In this document: positions 10,807-24,400 of the stretch, piece by piece
Numbering within the stretch: position 1 is the first letter of the stretch
Layout: every line of letters starts with the position of its first letter
Assembly: GCA_013398275.1 (NCBI GenBank)
Contig: VZSE01005027.1
Location: 20,384-84,383 of the forward strand
Source: Promerops cafer
Taxonomy: Eukaryota > Chordata > Aves > Passeriformes > Nectariniidae
Direction: 5' to 3'
DNA length: 64,000 nucleotides
The notes under the pieces: model-generated
What the model saw: the letters and a program-made list of their open reading frames with translations, nothing else
The model's database searches: none
Told to the model about the DNA's origin: nothing
Position numbers and translations under genes: made by a program

Positions 10807-13650
10807 GGTCCACTGGACATACCAAAAGACTTCTCTTCTAAAGGCCTTGAAGCTATTTTGCATGCTTGCAGATGAAGCCATTACTGATACTGATCACAGA
10901 AATCTTGTCATTGGAATACTCTGATATCCTTTTTGGATCTCTCAGAAAAAAAAAAAAAGTGGGAGTTGGGAAAGAAAAAGGAGTCCTTTGTAATGAGGAA
11001 GCAAGCATATTCTTCTGGTAGAAATTAATAGAATTGAAGGATTTCTAAAGGCACAGCAGGACCACAGAGAAAACAGCTACATATGTAAACATTTCATTTT
11101 GTATACTAATACGCTTTGGCATCCAGGAAAATTGCTCAGTACTTTTCATGTTTTAGATAAAATTCGTATTGCTGATATGTGAAATCTCTGTGGAGCCATC
11201 CTTGCTTACACAGTTTTAGAGTGACTAGAGACACACAAAGATGATTTCCCAAATAGTTTGAAAAACCACTACTTAAATTTAGGGTTCAGTTCAATAAGGA
11301 ATTATGCTGTGTAGGGTTTCTATAGAATTTAATCATAAAAAGTTCAGACTGTACTAAAAATGAATTAATCCCGTGGTTTTGGTATTCAGTGAAGCCTCCT
11401 TCCCTTGTGCACAAATAGCTCACACTGTGCCCTCAAAGGCAAGCATGTCAAAAAGGTGGAAAAGGATATTCTGGGCTCCAAAAACTGTAGCACGGTAGAT
11501 CTATTAAGAAAGGGAACTTTCTCAGAGTTTGTAAGATAATAGAGCTGCCTGCAGGAAGATTTAACTTGTATTCTGGTCAGTTATAGGGATTTATGCAGCT
11601 ATTTATCACACTTGTTAAAATAAGTACTGGCAACATTCATCTGGGCTACATATGGTACCCATGTACTACTTAGAGACAAAGCATGCTCAAGAAGAAATCA
11701 GCAAGTTTTGCAATACATATTTTGATCTTTTATAATGCCTTGCCATGCAAATATTTGAGGTGTAAATAATGTTGTAAGTTATGAATTGTTTTTTCTGAGG
11801 CTTCTTAATATTAACTCAGACCGCCTTAGTTTCTTGAAAGAGCTTATTAAAAACTAGAAAAAAAGCTGAAAATGTTCACTTAATAAAATACCGAAGCTGG
11901 AGACAGTGAAGGCACCAAGACATAAGGAATTTTTCTAATGCATTGGTTTCATTTCTGTCACCAAACCCAAGTTCTCCACTCATTGCAGCTCTTAGCAGGA
12001 ATCATTTCTAACAGTACCTGGAGGCAACTTGTCTTCCTCTGAACTGACACTGACCCATACATTTACTTTGTGCTGCCCACATTGTGCTGCTTGGGTGTAG
12101 ACCACAAATATGTGTATTTGTTTGAATTGCAGCTCTTAGCCATGAGAAAAATCTTTGAATGACAAGTACTTTTGTCTATTGAATTGGACCTTTGTGTTCA
12201 CAGAAATAGGAATGAAAAAAAAAAAGGAAAAAAGCCACCACTGATTGTTTCTTTTAAAAAAAAAAGTTATCTTTTCAGAGAGAGATAATAATGTTATTTT
12301 GCATTTCATACCAGTGTCAACTGACAGGGACATCAGATGGACAATGGTAAGTATCCAATACTAGTGCAAGCAACTGTGCTTGTAAAAAATATTTAAAAGG
12401 CAACTTCTGAAAAGGATAAAGCTTTAAATGACAGGAGAGACTTTATTTTTGGGGCTATTTTTAAACACAGTTTCTGTTTTAAAGACATCTTTTGGAAGCA
12501 AAATAACAAAACTGATTTACACACAGATTTTTTTTCCCCTTATGGCTGTATGTTTTCTCTGTTACATAACTAAAGACCATTAGTACTAATAAAGGAGCTG
12601 AATGCCATTTCTTATATTTTCATGTGACAGATTGCATACTTAAATCAGATTTAGCTCCTTGAGATGTAGTTTGTTTGGGGTTTTTTCATAAAATATATGA
12701 CTTAAGGACCTCTACTAGCCAGCTCCTTCTGTATTTATTTGTTTTTAATGGTAGGAAAAAGCATAAAAAATTAAAATACTTGACAAAGTACCCAAATCAT
12801 AAAGCCTGTCACAGGCTGTTAAAACCTCTTACATACTTGCAAAATGTGCCTTGCAAAGCAGCTATCTATCACTTTCGACAAGAAACCAATGTTTGTTTTC
12901 AGAAGGCTCACCAGATAGTTATTAAAAAAAAAAAAATAGAGGCAAAATAATAACTCACTTCACTGAATCCAACTCTTATTTTCTTATCTATGATTATATG
13001 CCCAAATATTGGTGTCTATACAACTTTCTTCTCTCTGTGAAATTATTTGAAAAGAATTAGTTTACAACTCTTAAAAAAAATAAAAAATACAAGCCCAGCA
13101 TTTATTATTTTGCCAACAAATCTTTGCAGGCATTAGATCTGCTTTAGCAATAAAAATATTGCAATAAATCTTCACCTCACAAAGCTTTCTGTAACCATGT
13201 GTCAGGAAATCTGTATTAGCCTGGAGTAAGCATCACTTCATGTACGATTTTTTTCTTACCACAAAAATATAAAATTTCATTTTTAATGATGATAAAAACT
13301 CATTTCATTAGAGAGAAATTGGGAAAGTGTGGAGAACACTCATATTGATGTTCAGCTAATACATTTCAGGGTAAGGCTTTAAGCATCTGAGTTATGGGAT
13401 GGGCTGCCCCGACCCTGGCAAGCTGCATATCCAAATCCTTCCATGTCAGAGTTTCTAGACATTTGCCATTGCTGGCAGGAACAAGGATGGTTGTAATTCA
13501 TGAAGTAGGAGAGAAATGGGCTCCTCAGCACCACAGTCTCTCCTCCATCAACACAACGCCTAGCCCCAGCAGCTGAAAGCCCAATGTCCATAGTCTTCAT
13601 GGAGTTCCCAACCCAAGAAATTACAGTGTTGATGGCTTCTTTTTTCTACA
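10807..13650. other. Intergenic, IGFBP3 3' side
   Basis: AT-rich with several A-runs (10947-10959, 12213-12225, 12923-12936). No gene recognised. The IGFBP3 3'UTR might extend into the right-hand end. Confidence 0.5.
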
Positions 13651-13679
13651 GTGACATCAAACATTTATAGTGAGACATA

Positions 13680-13745
13680 TAAGAATATATATATTTATAT
13701 AAATATATAAAATATTTATATAAAATATATAAATAAATACATATA
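13680..13745. repeat. AT-only low-complexity tract
   Basis: About 65 bp of almost pure A/T with repeated TATAAATATATAAA-like units and internal self-complementarity. On the - strand it reads as overlapping UAUUUAU motifs, so it would act as an AU-rich element if the IGFBP3 3'UTR reached this far. Confidence 0.75.
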
Positions 13746-14639
13746 CAAAATATGGCATTATTTTCCAGAGAGATTATACATTTCACAAGCCACCTTTCCT
13801 TATCCAGATTTCATTGTCATACAGAATTCTTCACAAAGTACATTAAACAATCAGCCTCAAAAAAAAATGTTGCAAAAGCCTTCCTTATGTGAAAGCATCA
13901 CATACCACAACAAAACCAAATCACTTCTCTTCCAATTAAAGACATATAACACATGGCAGACAGTGAGTTTAACTATTTAAACCCAATGGTTCTTCTTCTC
14001 TGCTTAGATGCAGGCAAATGATTCCTACCCTAGTCAAAGCAAGCAACAATTGTGTGTCACGTAAATGAAACACGTGGGTCTCACCACCCAGGGTCCACAA
14101 TCCCCCCATCTTGTTGACATTGTTTTCAACAGGAGTTCCTCATACAGAGTAAGTGCTTTGGCAGAATGTACCAAGACAACACAGAATAGATACACCTTTT
14201 CAAAATAAATAAGCAAATACAAAGAGTAGCACTGTAATGGCAAGTTTTTGTCCATGAATATTCTGTATTAGTGTGAGCAGTAAATAGAGGAAATGTAAGC
14301 CCTGTTGCACAAACTGAAGCAACGTACAGACAGAAGAAAGCTTTACCAAGAGCTTCAGTGCGACTGTTATCCTTTCCAGTGGCATAATTCAGTGATGGGT
14401 ACATTAGAATTATCAATAAAATAATTAAAAAAAATATTATCTTGGTATTTGTAGTTATATCAAATAATAAAACTCAATCCCTTCTGGAAACACTTCCTTT
14501 GCTCCAAAAATTCATTTCTCTTACCCAGAACAGGTCAGTGTGTATGCATACAGATTTAAGCATATTTGTAAATCATTCCATAACCTTACTTTCTCTTTGC
14601 ATACAGACATATACACTAGAATTACTGTGTAATATTTGG

Positions 14640-15283
14640 TATTCACATGTTACATTTAAATAAAGTTTATTAAAAAACAATTATATTAAATACAGACTAA
14701 CAGAATATTCATAATATATTTTACAGAAAAAAATAGCCATGTCTTTATTTTAGAAATACATTTCTTTAAAAGGTTCTTTGAGATTTTATAAAACTTTTTA
14801 CCCGTGAAGACAAGTTTCCCATCAGACCTGTAAAAAAAGCTTTACCTTCAAATTTTTGTGGGTTTTTTGGTTTTGTTTTTCTTTTTAATACTTTTACAAG
14901 CTTAACGTCTAAAAATTCTTTAAAATAAAAAACCCAGTATCTTTTGGGATCAAATTGGTCACAGGCCATTCTTTAAAAAGTCAGTGGAGACTCCCTGATT
15001 CCATTCTGAAGTGCCTTTTGTTTTTCTCTCTCTGGGTATCAATAGTGCAGGTTTACATGGGAATTCAGAGCTCCCTACACATCCCGTAGGAAGCTCGATG
15101 TGTGTCGGTGGCAGGGTGCACCTGCAGCAGCATCCACAGAGGCTGCAACTCCCCATCTGCTGCAGGAGGCAGAGCTTGTTACTCCACACCCAGTGCAGTC
15201 CCACAGTGTTTGCCCAGCCCCTCCAAGGTCTCTGTGAGGTCCGGTGGCCATGCACAGATGCCAGAAGAGCTGGCACCCAGCCC
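14640..15283 (-). promoter_or_regulatory. IGFBP3: IGFBP3 3'UTR, proximal part (extent uncertain)
   Basis: Minus-strand AATAAA signals lie at 14749-14744 and 14671-14666, the second followed by TG-rich sequence. Mammalian IGFBP3 keeps most of its 3'UTR on a separate fifth exon. A possible donor (CTGCAG|GTGCAC, near 15120) and an acceptor-like TTTTTTTACAG near 14830 exist here, but I cannot tell whether the UTR is spliced. A longer UTR reaching 13.7 kb or below is possible. Confidence 0.45.
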
Positions 15284-15409
15284 TCATTTGCTTTCCAAGT
15301 TATAGCAGTGGACATCTCCTTTTCCCTTCCCATCATACCCAGGAAGTGGCTGTCCATATTTATCCACGCACCAGCAGTAACCTCTTTTTCGGCCTTTGGA
15401 TGGGCGACA
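15284..15409 (-). CDS. IGFBP3: IGFBP3 exon 4, coding part and stop
   Basis: The acceptor is TATTATGTTTCAG, then 41 codons and a TGA stop at 15286-15284. It begins CRPSKGRKRGYCWCVDKYG and ends VHCYNLESK. It completes the basic heparin/nuclear-import motif started in exon 3. Confidence 0.96.
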   Translation of the reverse strand, partial: CRPSKGRKRGYCWCVDKYGQPLPGYDGKGKGDVHCYNLESK

Positions 15410-18400
15410 CTGAAACATAATAAAAGACCCAGTCAGCATAAATTTTGTTTTCTCCACTGGTAGTATTAGACAGCAGGGATTCCTGCTCTTTTGATTGCTG
15501 CACTTCAATATCCTGACCATATCTGACAGAATCAAACAGAATATTTGTTACCACAACAAAGTATTTCAATAAAAACTTACTTTCTCTCTCCATCAATCCC
15601 TCTGGGTGTAACTACTCTATAATAAAGAACTGAGAACACTCAGAACTACCAGAAAATAGGCTTATGAAATGCTCCCTATCATATTTGGCAACACAGCTGC
15701 CCCCTTTGAATACCATACAACAGTATGGGCTAGTGACTGGGACCCATCTTTAGAAAAAAAAAAAATAGCAGATATGTTCTACACTAAAGCACAGGTCTGG
15801 CAAAGACAACCTTTGCAGCAGAAACACACTTGGTTTGCATCTGTTTACTGGAGGAAATTCAAAAGTGTAGCTGACACTTACTAACAGATACATAATCCTT
15901 CTGTAGTGTAGTTATTGCAAAAACTGCTAGGTGGACTACAACTTTACATGTATATTTTTGTATTAAAAATTTGTGTATCTACTAGTCTATAACATGTTAG
16001 CTTTAAGTTAACTGCTGGAATTCGCCAACAATGCTGACCAACCTGAAACTATCACAGGCAATAACACTGAACCTCTTTAGAAGCAGTAATGCAGTAAATA
16101 TGCATTATAGAATCTACTACATACTAAGTAATGCTACTCCCAAGGAGCCAAGAATGGCAAAAAACTAGACTAAAGGAGATAACATGCTACAGGCTGCATT
16201 CAGTATGCAACCCTGGATATAGTTACATTACCATGAACCTCTATGACCTTGCAAGGGTTTTAGCCATTCATAAGACATATCGAGAATGTCACTAGGTTTG
16301 CAATGGTCAGTCGCACTGTCAAGACGCAGCCTCCCTGTCAGCTCATGTTTTGAGATTTGGTGATACAGGACTTGCTTCAAATGCAAACAAAGGTGGCTGT
16401 TTACTCAGGACATACTGATGAAGGAGCCAGTGACGCAAGCACACCCAGTTTCCTGTGGTCTTGTCTGCTGCATTGCCAATATGAAGGAAGATTGGCTAGA
16501 CTGGTGCTACTTATGTCCCTCAACACTGTCAAGTCTATCATTCAAGCAGAGCAATTGTTGCCTCTGAGATCACATTCAGAGTAATTCAAGTTTTCAGAGG
16601 TTCAGGCTGGTACAATTTGGTAAACTTCACCACTATCCCTCTACTTCTTGTTTTCCAGAGTCTCATAGGCACGGCCCAGGAGGCCATGTCTCAGAAGGCT
16701 AAGGCAGTGGCTCACATAAGTGCCTTTTCCATGTGCAGGTACACAAAAAAACATGAAGCAAGTGTTGGACTTCACATGCTGCTCGTAGTAACTGATCCTT
16801 TCCATGTCTAGTTTAGTATTTCAGGTGATGGTGCTGTCTTGGACAGAACTGGAGAGTTCTGGAATACAGATCACTTTGGGACAGCCTGTACCAGCACACT
16901 GGCCCATGAGCCAACTAATTTGTGGCAGCATGGACAGTCTTCACTAAGACCTTGTGAAAGAGAGATGGAAGCAGGTCACACATTAGGTACAAATTTTTCA
17001 AACAAGTCACCATCTTGTTTATTTTACCATAAATTAAGTAATGTTATCCAGCATAACTGCAAATTAATCCACCCTTCTGATATATTATTGAGTAAAAAGC
17101 CCAATGCAGACATAATGCAATGTCTTCTTTTCTACAAATCTGCAGTCCTTCTGTATTAGCCCTATGAAAATGGACATCAGCAGGATGACAACATCCAGCT
17201 TAACATACATATCAGCTTAGTTTTAGAAGAGGGTAAAGAAGTTCAAACCTACCGAGAGAACAGTTACATTAATAATGCACTGAACTAAATGGTTACCTGC
17301 AGTTCAGTTCTTACGTATTGCTAAATCTTTAAAGATAAGTCCTACAACTTATATTTATTGTCTCAAAAGCCTGACTAGAATTTACATGTATCCGCCAGGA
17401 TTTCCATGGATGACTGCTCAACGTCCACTGATGTCAAGGGAAATTTCTCTTCAGTTTTGGTGGTGAATGGACTGGACTCTAGCTTAAGGATTATTAACAT
17501 TTAATGACTTAAATTCTTCACGCTCAAAACAGAGGAATTAATAAACAACAGCATTTGCACAATTTAATTTTACAAAAAGGAAACTGAGCCAGTACTTCTA
17601 GAGTTGTTTTCCCAACAAAGTAGGCACAGATGGAGCCCAAAGAGCATAGGGTTTCTGGCTGCCAGCCTGGTGCTCTGGCAATGAAACTACATTTCTGCTA
17701 ATAATAGTAACATAGCCTCCCCTTTTAGAAGTACTATATGAAGTATATTACACAACTCTCACTGATTCATAGGCTTGCATCACTCTCAAAACAAATGATC
17801 AATTAAAGTCCTCATGTTGTTGGAGGCTTTGATTGCTTTTAACAGTTGCACAATCAATTTTCAGAATTAATTATTACATGAAGTTAATCTGCAGAAACAC
17901 CTTTCCTACTACTATTTTTTTTACTTCTTCTAGACAATTTATTTGAAAAGCAAAACCTTTAGATCATTCTACAGCTGAAATAACTTTCTATGAGAAAACA
18001 ATTATCTTTTCCAAGTGATTTTTTCTACCCACTCAGCCATGCTGTCAATAGTAAAGCACTTCTGACTAAAAAAGCTATGCTTTTATCCTGAAACAGCCAA
18101 CATTCCCTACAGAAGTAGTACACAGGTCATATAGAAAAGCATCTCTATCTAAATATTTGCTCTTATGAATTTTGCATTCCACATACATTTCTAGGCTCTG
18201 CCCAGCTATTCTGTATTCATAAGTTTAAAAAGATGGAAAACTGCCCAGGCAGTGGAGACAGTAATTACTTCTGATAGAAACACCAGCTGCCATCTTCCAC
18301 GCCACCTGCCTTCTCCGTTCCACAAAGAAATGCCGCAGAGGCATTTATGGGGCACAGCAAAGCATGTGGTATCCCACTGAATTCCTGGTCAGTCCAGAGG

Positions 18401-21400
18401 GCTCCATGGAGCTACAGCCATGGTCTTCAGGAACAGACTGCAGACAACACTGACAAACACCTCAGGCTGTTTTGGCTCCTGGCAAGCGCAGCTCTGTTTT
18501 CAGTGGAACGAAGCCAGCTCACATTTAGGTGAGTATCTGGCTCCAGTATACAAACATGGGGCAGTTCTAGTAATTGCCCCATATAATAATTCTAATTTCA
18601 TCAAAACCTTTTTTCCCATGCTTGGGGTGGGAATGTGCCTGTATCAACTAATTATGCATAAATATACCTATATAGCACAGTTGAATAATACAACCTTACA
18701 TGTGATGAAGACAAAGAATTATAAATTTTAACAGGTCTGATTTTAAAGTTTATATATAAACAAAAGGTGTGAAATATTTTTCATATTATACCCTGACATA
18801 TAAATTTATGTTCTTAGAAGTGTTTCACAGATGCAAATTATTCTCCATGGCTGCTCCTGAAAAGTCAATTTCTAGATATCCACAAATGTCATGAAAAAGA
18901 AGTGCTTTCAACTTGACTGGAAGACCAAATGATTAGGAAGGCAGAATATGTGAGTGCCTCCTGAATGAATTTTAATGGTGCCAGCATGATCATAATTTAT
19001 CAGATTCCTACCATCCCAAACCTACTACATTCTCATCCTAGACAGTGGTTTTGGCAACTGTTTCTAGAATTCAAAATGCCTAGCTTGCATTCATTTTTTA
19101 ATGGATTTACTGTCTACTTCCTAACCTATTATTCTGAATTTTGTGACAATAGAATATAATTCAGTTACAGATTGAACATGGCTAATAATGGCATGAAGGG
19201 AATTAATAAAACAGCACAGCATTCTGTTAATGAGATTAGACACCCACTCACAGTATCTACAATATCAGACCTACAGGCTGATGCTTCAAAAAGAAAACCA
19301 AACACAATTGTCACAATTCCTTGCGGAGCAGTTAATTTGATCTCGACAGGACTCGCACATTTCTCAAACTGATGTTTTTTTCCTAAGAGTTAATTCTATG
19401 AGGGCAACCATTATTTTTGGTTTGTATTTTGTTGGTGAGAGAAGTAGGCTGTCTCTTTTAAGTCCCATCTCTGAGGGCTTCCCAGGGTTGATCAAAGTTC
19501 ATTTACAGAATCAGCAACCCAAGTGAATTTCATGTAGAATGTTTACTCATGTGGGCTCCATTTGTGGGCATCTCCTGCAAGAGCCTGAGTCATCTCAAAC
19601 TACCATTGAAACTACTGGACCTGTGTCAATTGGCACAGTGCTTGACAAGGCTGGCTAGGTATGAAAGTGTCCCTTCATTCTCTATGTATGCTGACCAGAT
19701 GGACTATGGCACATAGTGCAGGAACTTTTCCTAAAGAAGTTTTAAAAGTTTCCAGGCAGCACAGACAATACAGAGGACAAAAGTGTCTATTTGCTTTGCA
19801 CCAACACATTATTCTCATAAATCAGCTTCTAGGAACAAATACTAGGTAAGATTATTATCTGTCTTTCCTATTTTTTTTCTTTGTATTTCCTTTTTTTTTT
19901 GTCTTGGTGATAGAACTGTAACTGTACTTTAAAGTACAGTCCTCCTTTCAAGAAAGCCACTTTATTTAGTGCTTACTGCAGATCTGATTCACTACACACA
20001 ATGCCAGATTACTTGCAAACCCCTACATTTTTGCAGACAAAGCAAAAACTTCAGAGTCTGAAGAAAGATGAAAGGAAGAGCCACTGAATAAAGTAAATAC
20101 CAGTCTGCAGTCTTCTATAATACATAGAGAAGGTAAAGGGCTACAGCACACTTGAGTGCCTTGAACAGTCAAATGATGTGCTGTTCTAGAGGAGCTAAGA
20201 AAATACTTTTATGACACAGGCACAAAACACAGTCTCACTCTGCACAGCAGCCCAATGCATTTTCTGAAAACAAGCAGCTTGAGATGTAAGCATTGCTCTC
20301 TGCTAGTTTACACGCAGCAAAACATGGCTGACGCAGGCTTCTCAAAGCTCCAGGCAACAAAAAGAAACTTCCCCTGCTTAGGAGTTGCCACCACCTGCTC
20401 AGGAAAAGCTGGGAAGCATACAAAAGCTCAGCAGCATGTAACAAAGGTCACACAGCAATGCTGGCCTGATGGCAGAAAGGAAGGATGGAAATCTCATCCC
20501 TGTTATAAATGCCCCACCTGACACTGACAGCTTATTGCAGAACTCCACGGAATACTAGAAAGGAAAAGATTGTTTCTAAGAAAGCTGAAAGCCAAAAAAT
20601 GGAGAGATACCATTCCCAAAATAAGGTTGCCTGGTCAGAGGTCATCCTCTCACTTCCAACCAATGAACTGAATTAGCTAGCAACAGAGTCAACCACTCCT
20701 CTGGTTACCAGAGATAGAGAGGCTGATTCGTGTAAACCTGAAGTGTAAGACATGATAGTCCACAAACAAAATCTGTCCTTGAGAAAAGTCTTAAAGAAAC
20801 CTTTAAATTCAGGAAATTTTGGAATTATACCAAGAAATATATATTTGGAGGCAGGCCATTAACTAAACACTGAAATTAGATGTGATGTGCACGATAAACA
20901 AAGAACCTGACACATCTTGCACTTTCTCAAGTTCTGAACAAGCTTCAGCGGCAGCACTGAATGGAGAATGCTGCTGTAGCTCAATCCAACACAACTAAAA
21001 CATAAATACTCACCGTTTTGGTCGGCATTTGTCAAGAAAGGTCACAACCCCAGACCCAGAAAGGGCTGAGAAGCCATCCTTGCTGCAGAGTAACTACTAG
21101 AAGTATCATTTTCACGATAACATGACTTGGATTTTGGAAGCGATCTGTGTAGCACATAAAGGACAGATACATACCTTTCTCAAGTTGCTTTATGTAGTAC
21201 GATCCAGTGTAGTTCTTCTAGGAACTCTCAAGCAGCTATTTACAATTCAAAGCATTGATCTATTGCAGTCATATGGTGACTGCAACATTAGCCCTGTGGG
21301 TTATTGTAGAGGCACTGCTTTTTTTAAACCAAAGGGCATTAGTATCTAGGACACCAGTCAACCCATGTGTGAATAGGTATGAAGTTTCTCAAATGAATCT

Positions 21401-24400
21401 GTTGTCATGATCAACAGAAAACAAAAATATTATCCCCACTTGACAAAGTTCAGCACTATCAGATCAGGTCCTAAAACTGGAAACTAACTAGTTCCTCTGC
21501 AAAATGATATATAATGCACCTTGCTGGCAAGATCCTTCAACAAAGATGCAGAAAAGGTGAAATGCATTCACTGAAATGATCAAAACTCTGTACTTACTTG
21601 CTTTTTCTTGTAAAATCCCTTCTTGTCACAATTTGGAATATGAAAGCCCCTGGGACTCAAGACATTCAGGATCTTTAGGTGGTTTAAAGTGTCTTCCATT
21701 TCTCTACGACATGGACCCTGTTAACAAGCATGTTTTAGAAAACACAGGTGAAACTTCACATCTTTCACTTAAGAGTTAATAAATTTTTAAGGGGCAAAAA
21801 GGCACAAACCCAAACAAATACATTAAAACAAAGAGATGGCTGAATATATCAAAAGCAGACCATTCACACAAAAAAAATCTGAATTTCAGCGCTATTCAAG
21901 ATAAACTGATTTCTAAAGATTGAAGGCCCTACAGTATGCTGAGGCACATATTGGCATTTCCAGTTGAAATCACAGTCACATATATCTTTGGGAAGGCTTA
22001 ACCAGTATGCAAATCAGTCACATACAACATAAGTTTGGAAAAGCTGGCCTTGCACCAAGTGGGAAAAGAAGAAAGTAGGCCACTGGAAATACATTACTGG
22101 ATAGGCCTTTCCCAATGACATTTGATTTTTTGTGATTCGGCTGGATTTGAAAGCTTAAATTAAATTGATTCAATTGAAAATAAGTGGTTTGGCATAATGT
22201 ATATATAAAATACCTCAACTTTGGACAATAATTCCCAATTTCAACTGAATCAAATAGATGCAGTCATACAGAGGACCAGTTGCACACAACAGTCTCATTA
22301 GATAAGTATGTCACTTTTTTCCTCACTTTCTTCATCTGCAAAAGGCTGACAACAAGGTAGTGAGGATTAGCTCTAGGACAATGAGCCAAAAAGCTTCCAG
22401 AAGTACTTCTAAGAGCATGTCTCTAACACCAACTAATTATATCACACGGCAGCCCTTCAGGGTAGGGAGTAAAGCATTATGAGCTCCACTTTGCAGTCAG
22501 AAAATCAAGAGCAAAGGACTTCACATTTTGCCAGAGGCCAAGAAGGCAGTCAGTGTCAGCAGTGGGATCAGGATTCAAGAGTCACAGCCTACAAACTCTG
22601 TGCTTAGCTACACTCCTATCTGGGTCTAGGACTGACTTGCGCCACCAGCCCACTTCTTCAGCAGAGACATGAAAAGATTTCTTTTCATGGTTTAAAAATA
22701 TTTAAGTTGCTGCATTGACACAAAGACTAATTTGGCGCTGTATTTAATTAGTGAAGTAATGACATTCATACTTTCAAGTGGTAATATTAATAGTTTGCTC
22801 ACGTAAAGAATCTTTTAATGTGAGTGTCTGAAAGCATACAATCTCCATAGTACTACTGGAGATTAAAATGGAGTTTTTTGGTCAGAAAAGACCTTCCTTG
22901 TTGCCTTCAGAGTTTCTTTCTGAACCGATCTCACAAGTTCTAAGCATGGGCTTTAAATGGCTTCTCTTACTGTTCAAACACACTGACTGCAAGATTTGGT
23001 CCCAAATTAGGCCTACTAAAAGATCAACGGCTTTCTAAAAATTTTTATTTTGAAGCAAGCTTCCAAAGTCAGCCAGACCAGTATCAAAAGCTAACATGCA
23101 GACACAGCTAGAAGAGCATTTGCTGACAAAGGTTCCTGTCCCTGATGGACTTATTTTTCAGGTTCTTAAAGATACCAGCAACCTTGGTAAACTGGTATAC
23201 CTTTGCTCATGGACCCAACTATCACTACTCATCCTAGTTAAGAATCTATTTCCTCAGAGCGACCAACCTTCATTCTTTTAGTGATGGCACTTTTACTTCA
23301 CATTTTTGGGAGGAGGACACACTGGAAGGCAGATACTGAGGTAATATAACTAGATGGCTGGACATCAGTGACAAACTAAAAATGAAGCTTCTCTTGGAAG
23401 CCACACTCTCTTCAGGCAGAGGTCTTCACCTCAAACAAGTTTCAAAACCTGCTTTTGAAGATGAGAAGCCATGTCTGTTTTCACCATGCCTGTTTTGATA
23501 AAATGCCAAAGTATATCCAGATGCATTTTTCAAGCCATCTGGCCTAAGGCACAGGTTATCAGCTGGATGTCCAGGAAGAGAATTATTCTTGCCTTCAGAT
23601 GAACCACACTCCGACAGCCCTGCAAATTCACTGGGCACAGTCAATAGGAAGCAATGGCAGCTCATGTGACCATGAGACTTTGCATTTAGGCAGTAGCACC
23701 TACAGCAAATGCAAGTGGAGGTGGTGCTCAGCATGTCACACAGTGACTGACTAGTCAATATCTTAATCCTCAGCTCAGCCAAGGTTCATCTCCCTTGATT
23801 TGCACCAGGCAGTGCCACTACACTCAATGTGAAACATCTTTTTTCCATTATTGCAACTCAATTACACTGTTTGCAACCAAGTTTAATGATGACACTATTA
23901 AACCTGTCCCAAGTCCACTCACACAAATGTGTAACAATTACAGGGAGGAACAAGAACTTTCAACCTCTAAGAAACTTTAGTGAAAGTCATGCTTGTATTG
24001 AAGTAAACATCATTACGTTAGTCCTGTGTGTTTCCTGAGCACAATCTTCTTGGTCTGCTGATTGTGTATGCATTTGCAGAATCAGATTTACCAGTTAAAA
24101 TGCCAGAATGTCCTAAAAGGCTGCAACAATTACCACTCTTTAGCTATTTAGTGTAAATATTTATCTTGTCATACGCACAACATGCATATATATATACACA
24201 CATGCGCACATTCATGGCAAATGCCTTCCTATTTATAAAAATACTTACATATTCAGTCTCTTGTTTGGATTCAGAAGAGAAATTCAATGTATCCGTACTC
24301 TGTGAATCATATTCGACTTTATAGCGCTGTGTATCTTTGGCTTGCACTTTCCTGATGATATCTATTTTGATGTGTGGTGGATGTGACTTGGAATCTGGCA

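Noticed and set aside
14959..15463. Frames of 67-150 codons overlapping IGFBP3 exon 4 on both strands
   Set aside because: Only the minus-strand frame with CWCVDKYGQ is real; the others are shadows or untranslated sequence.
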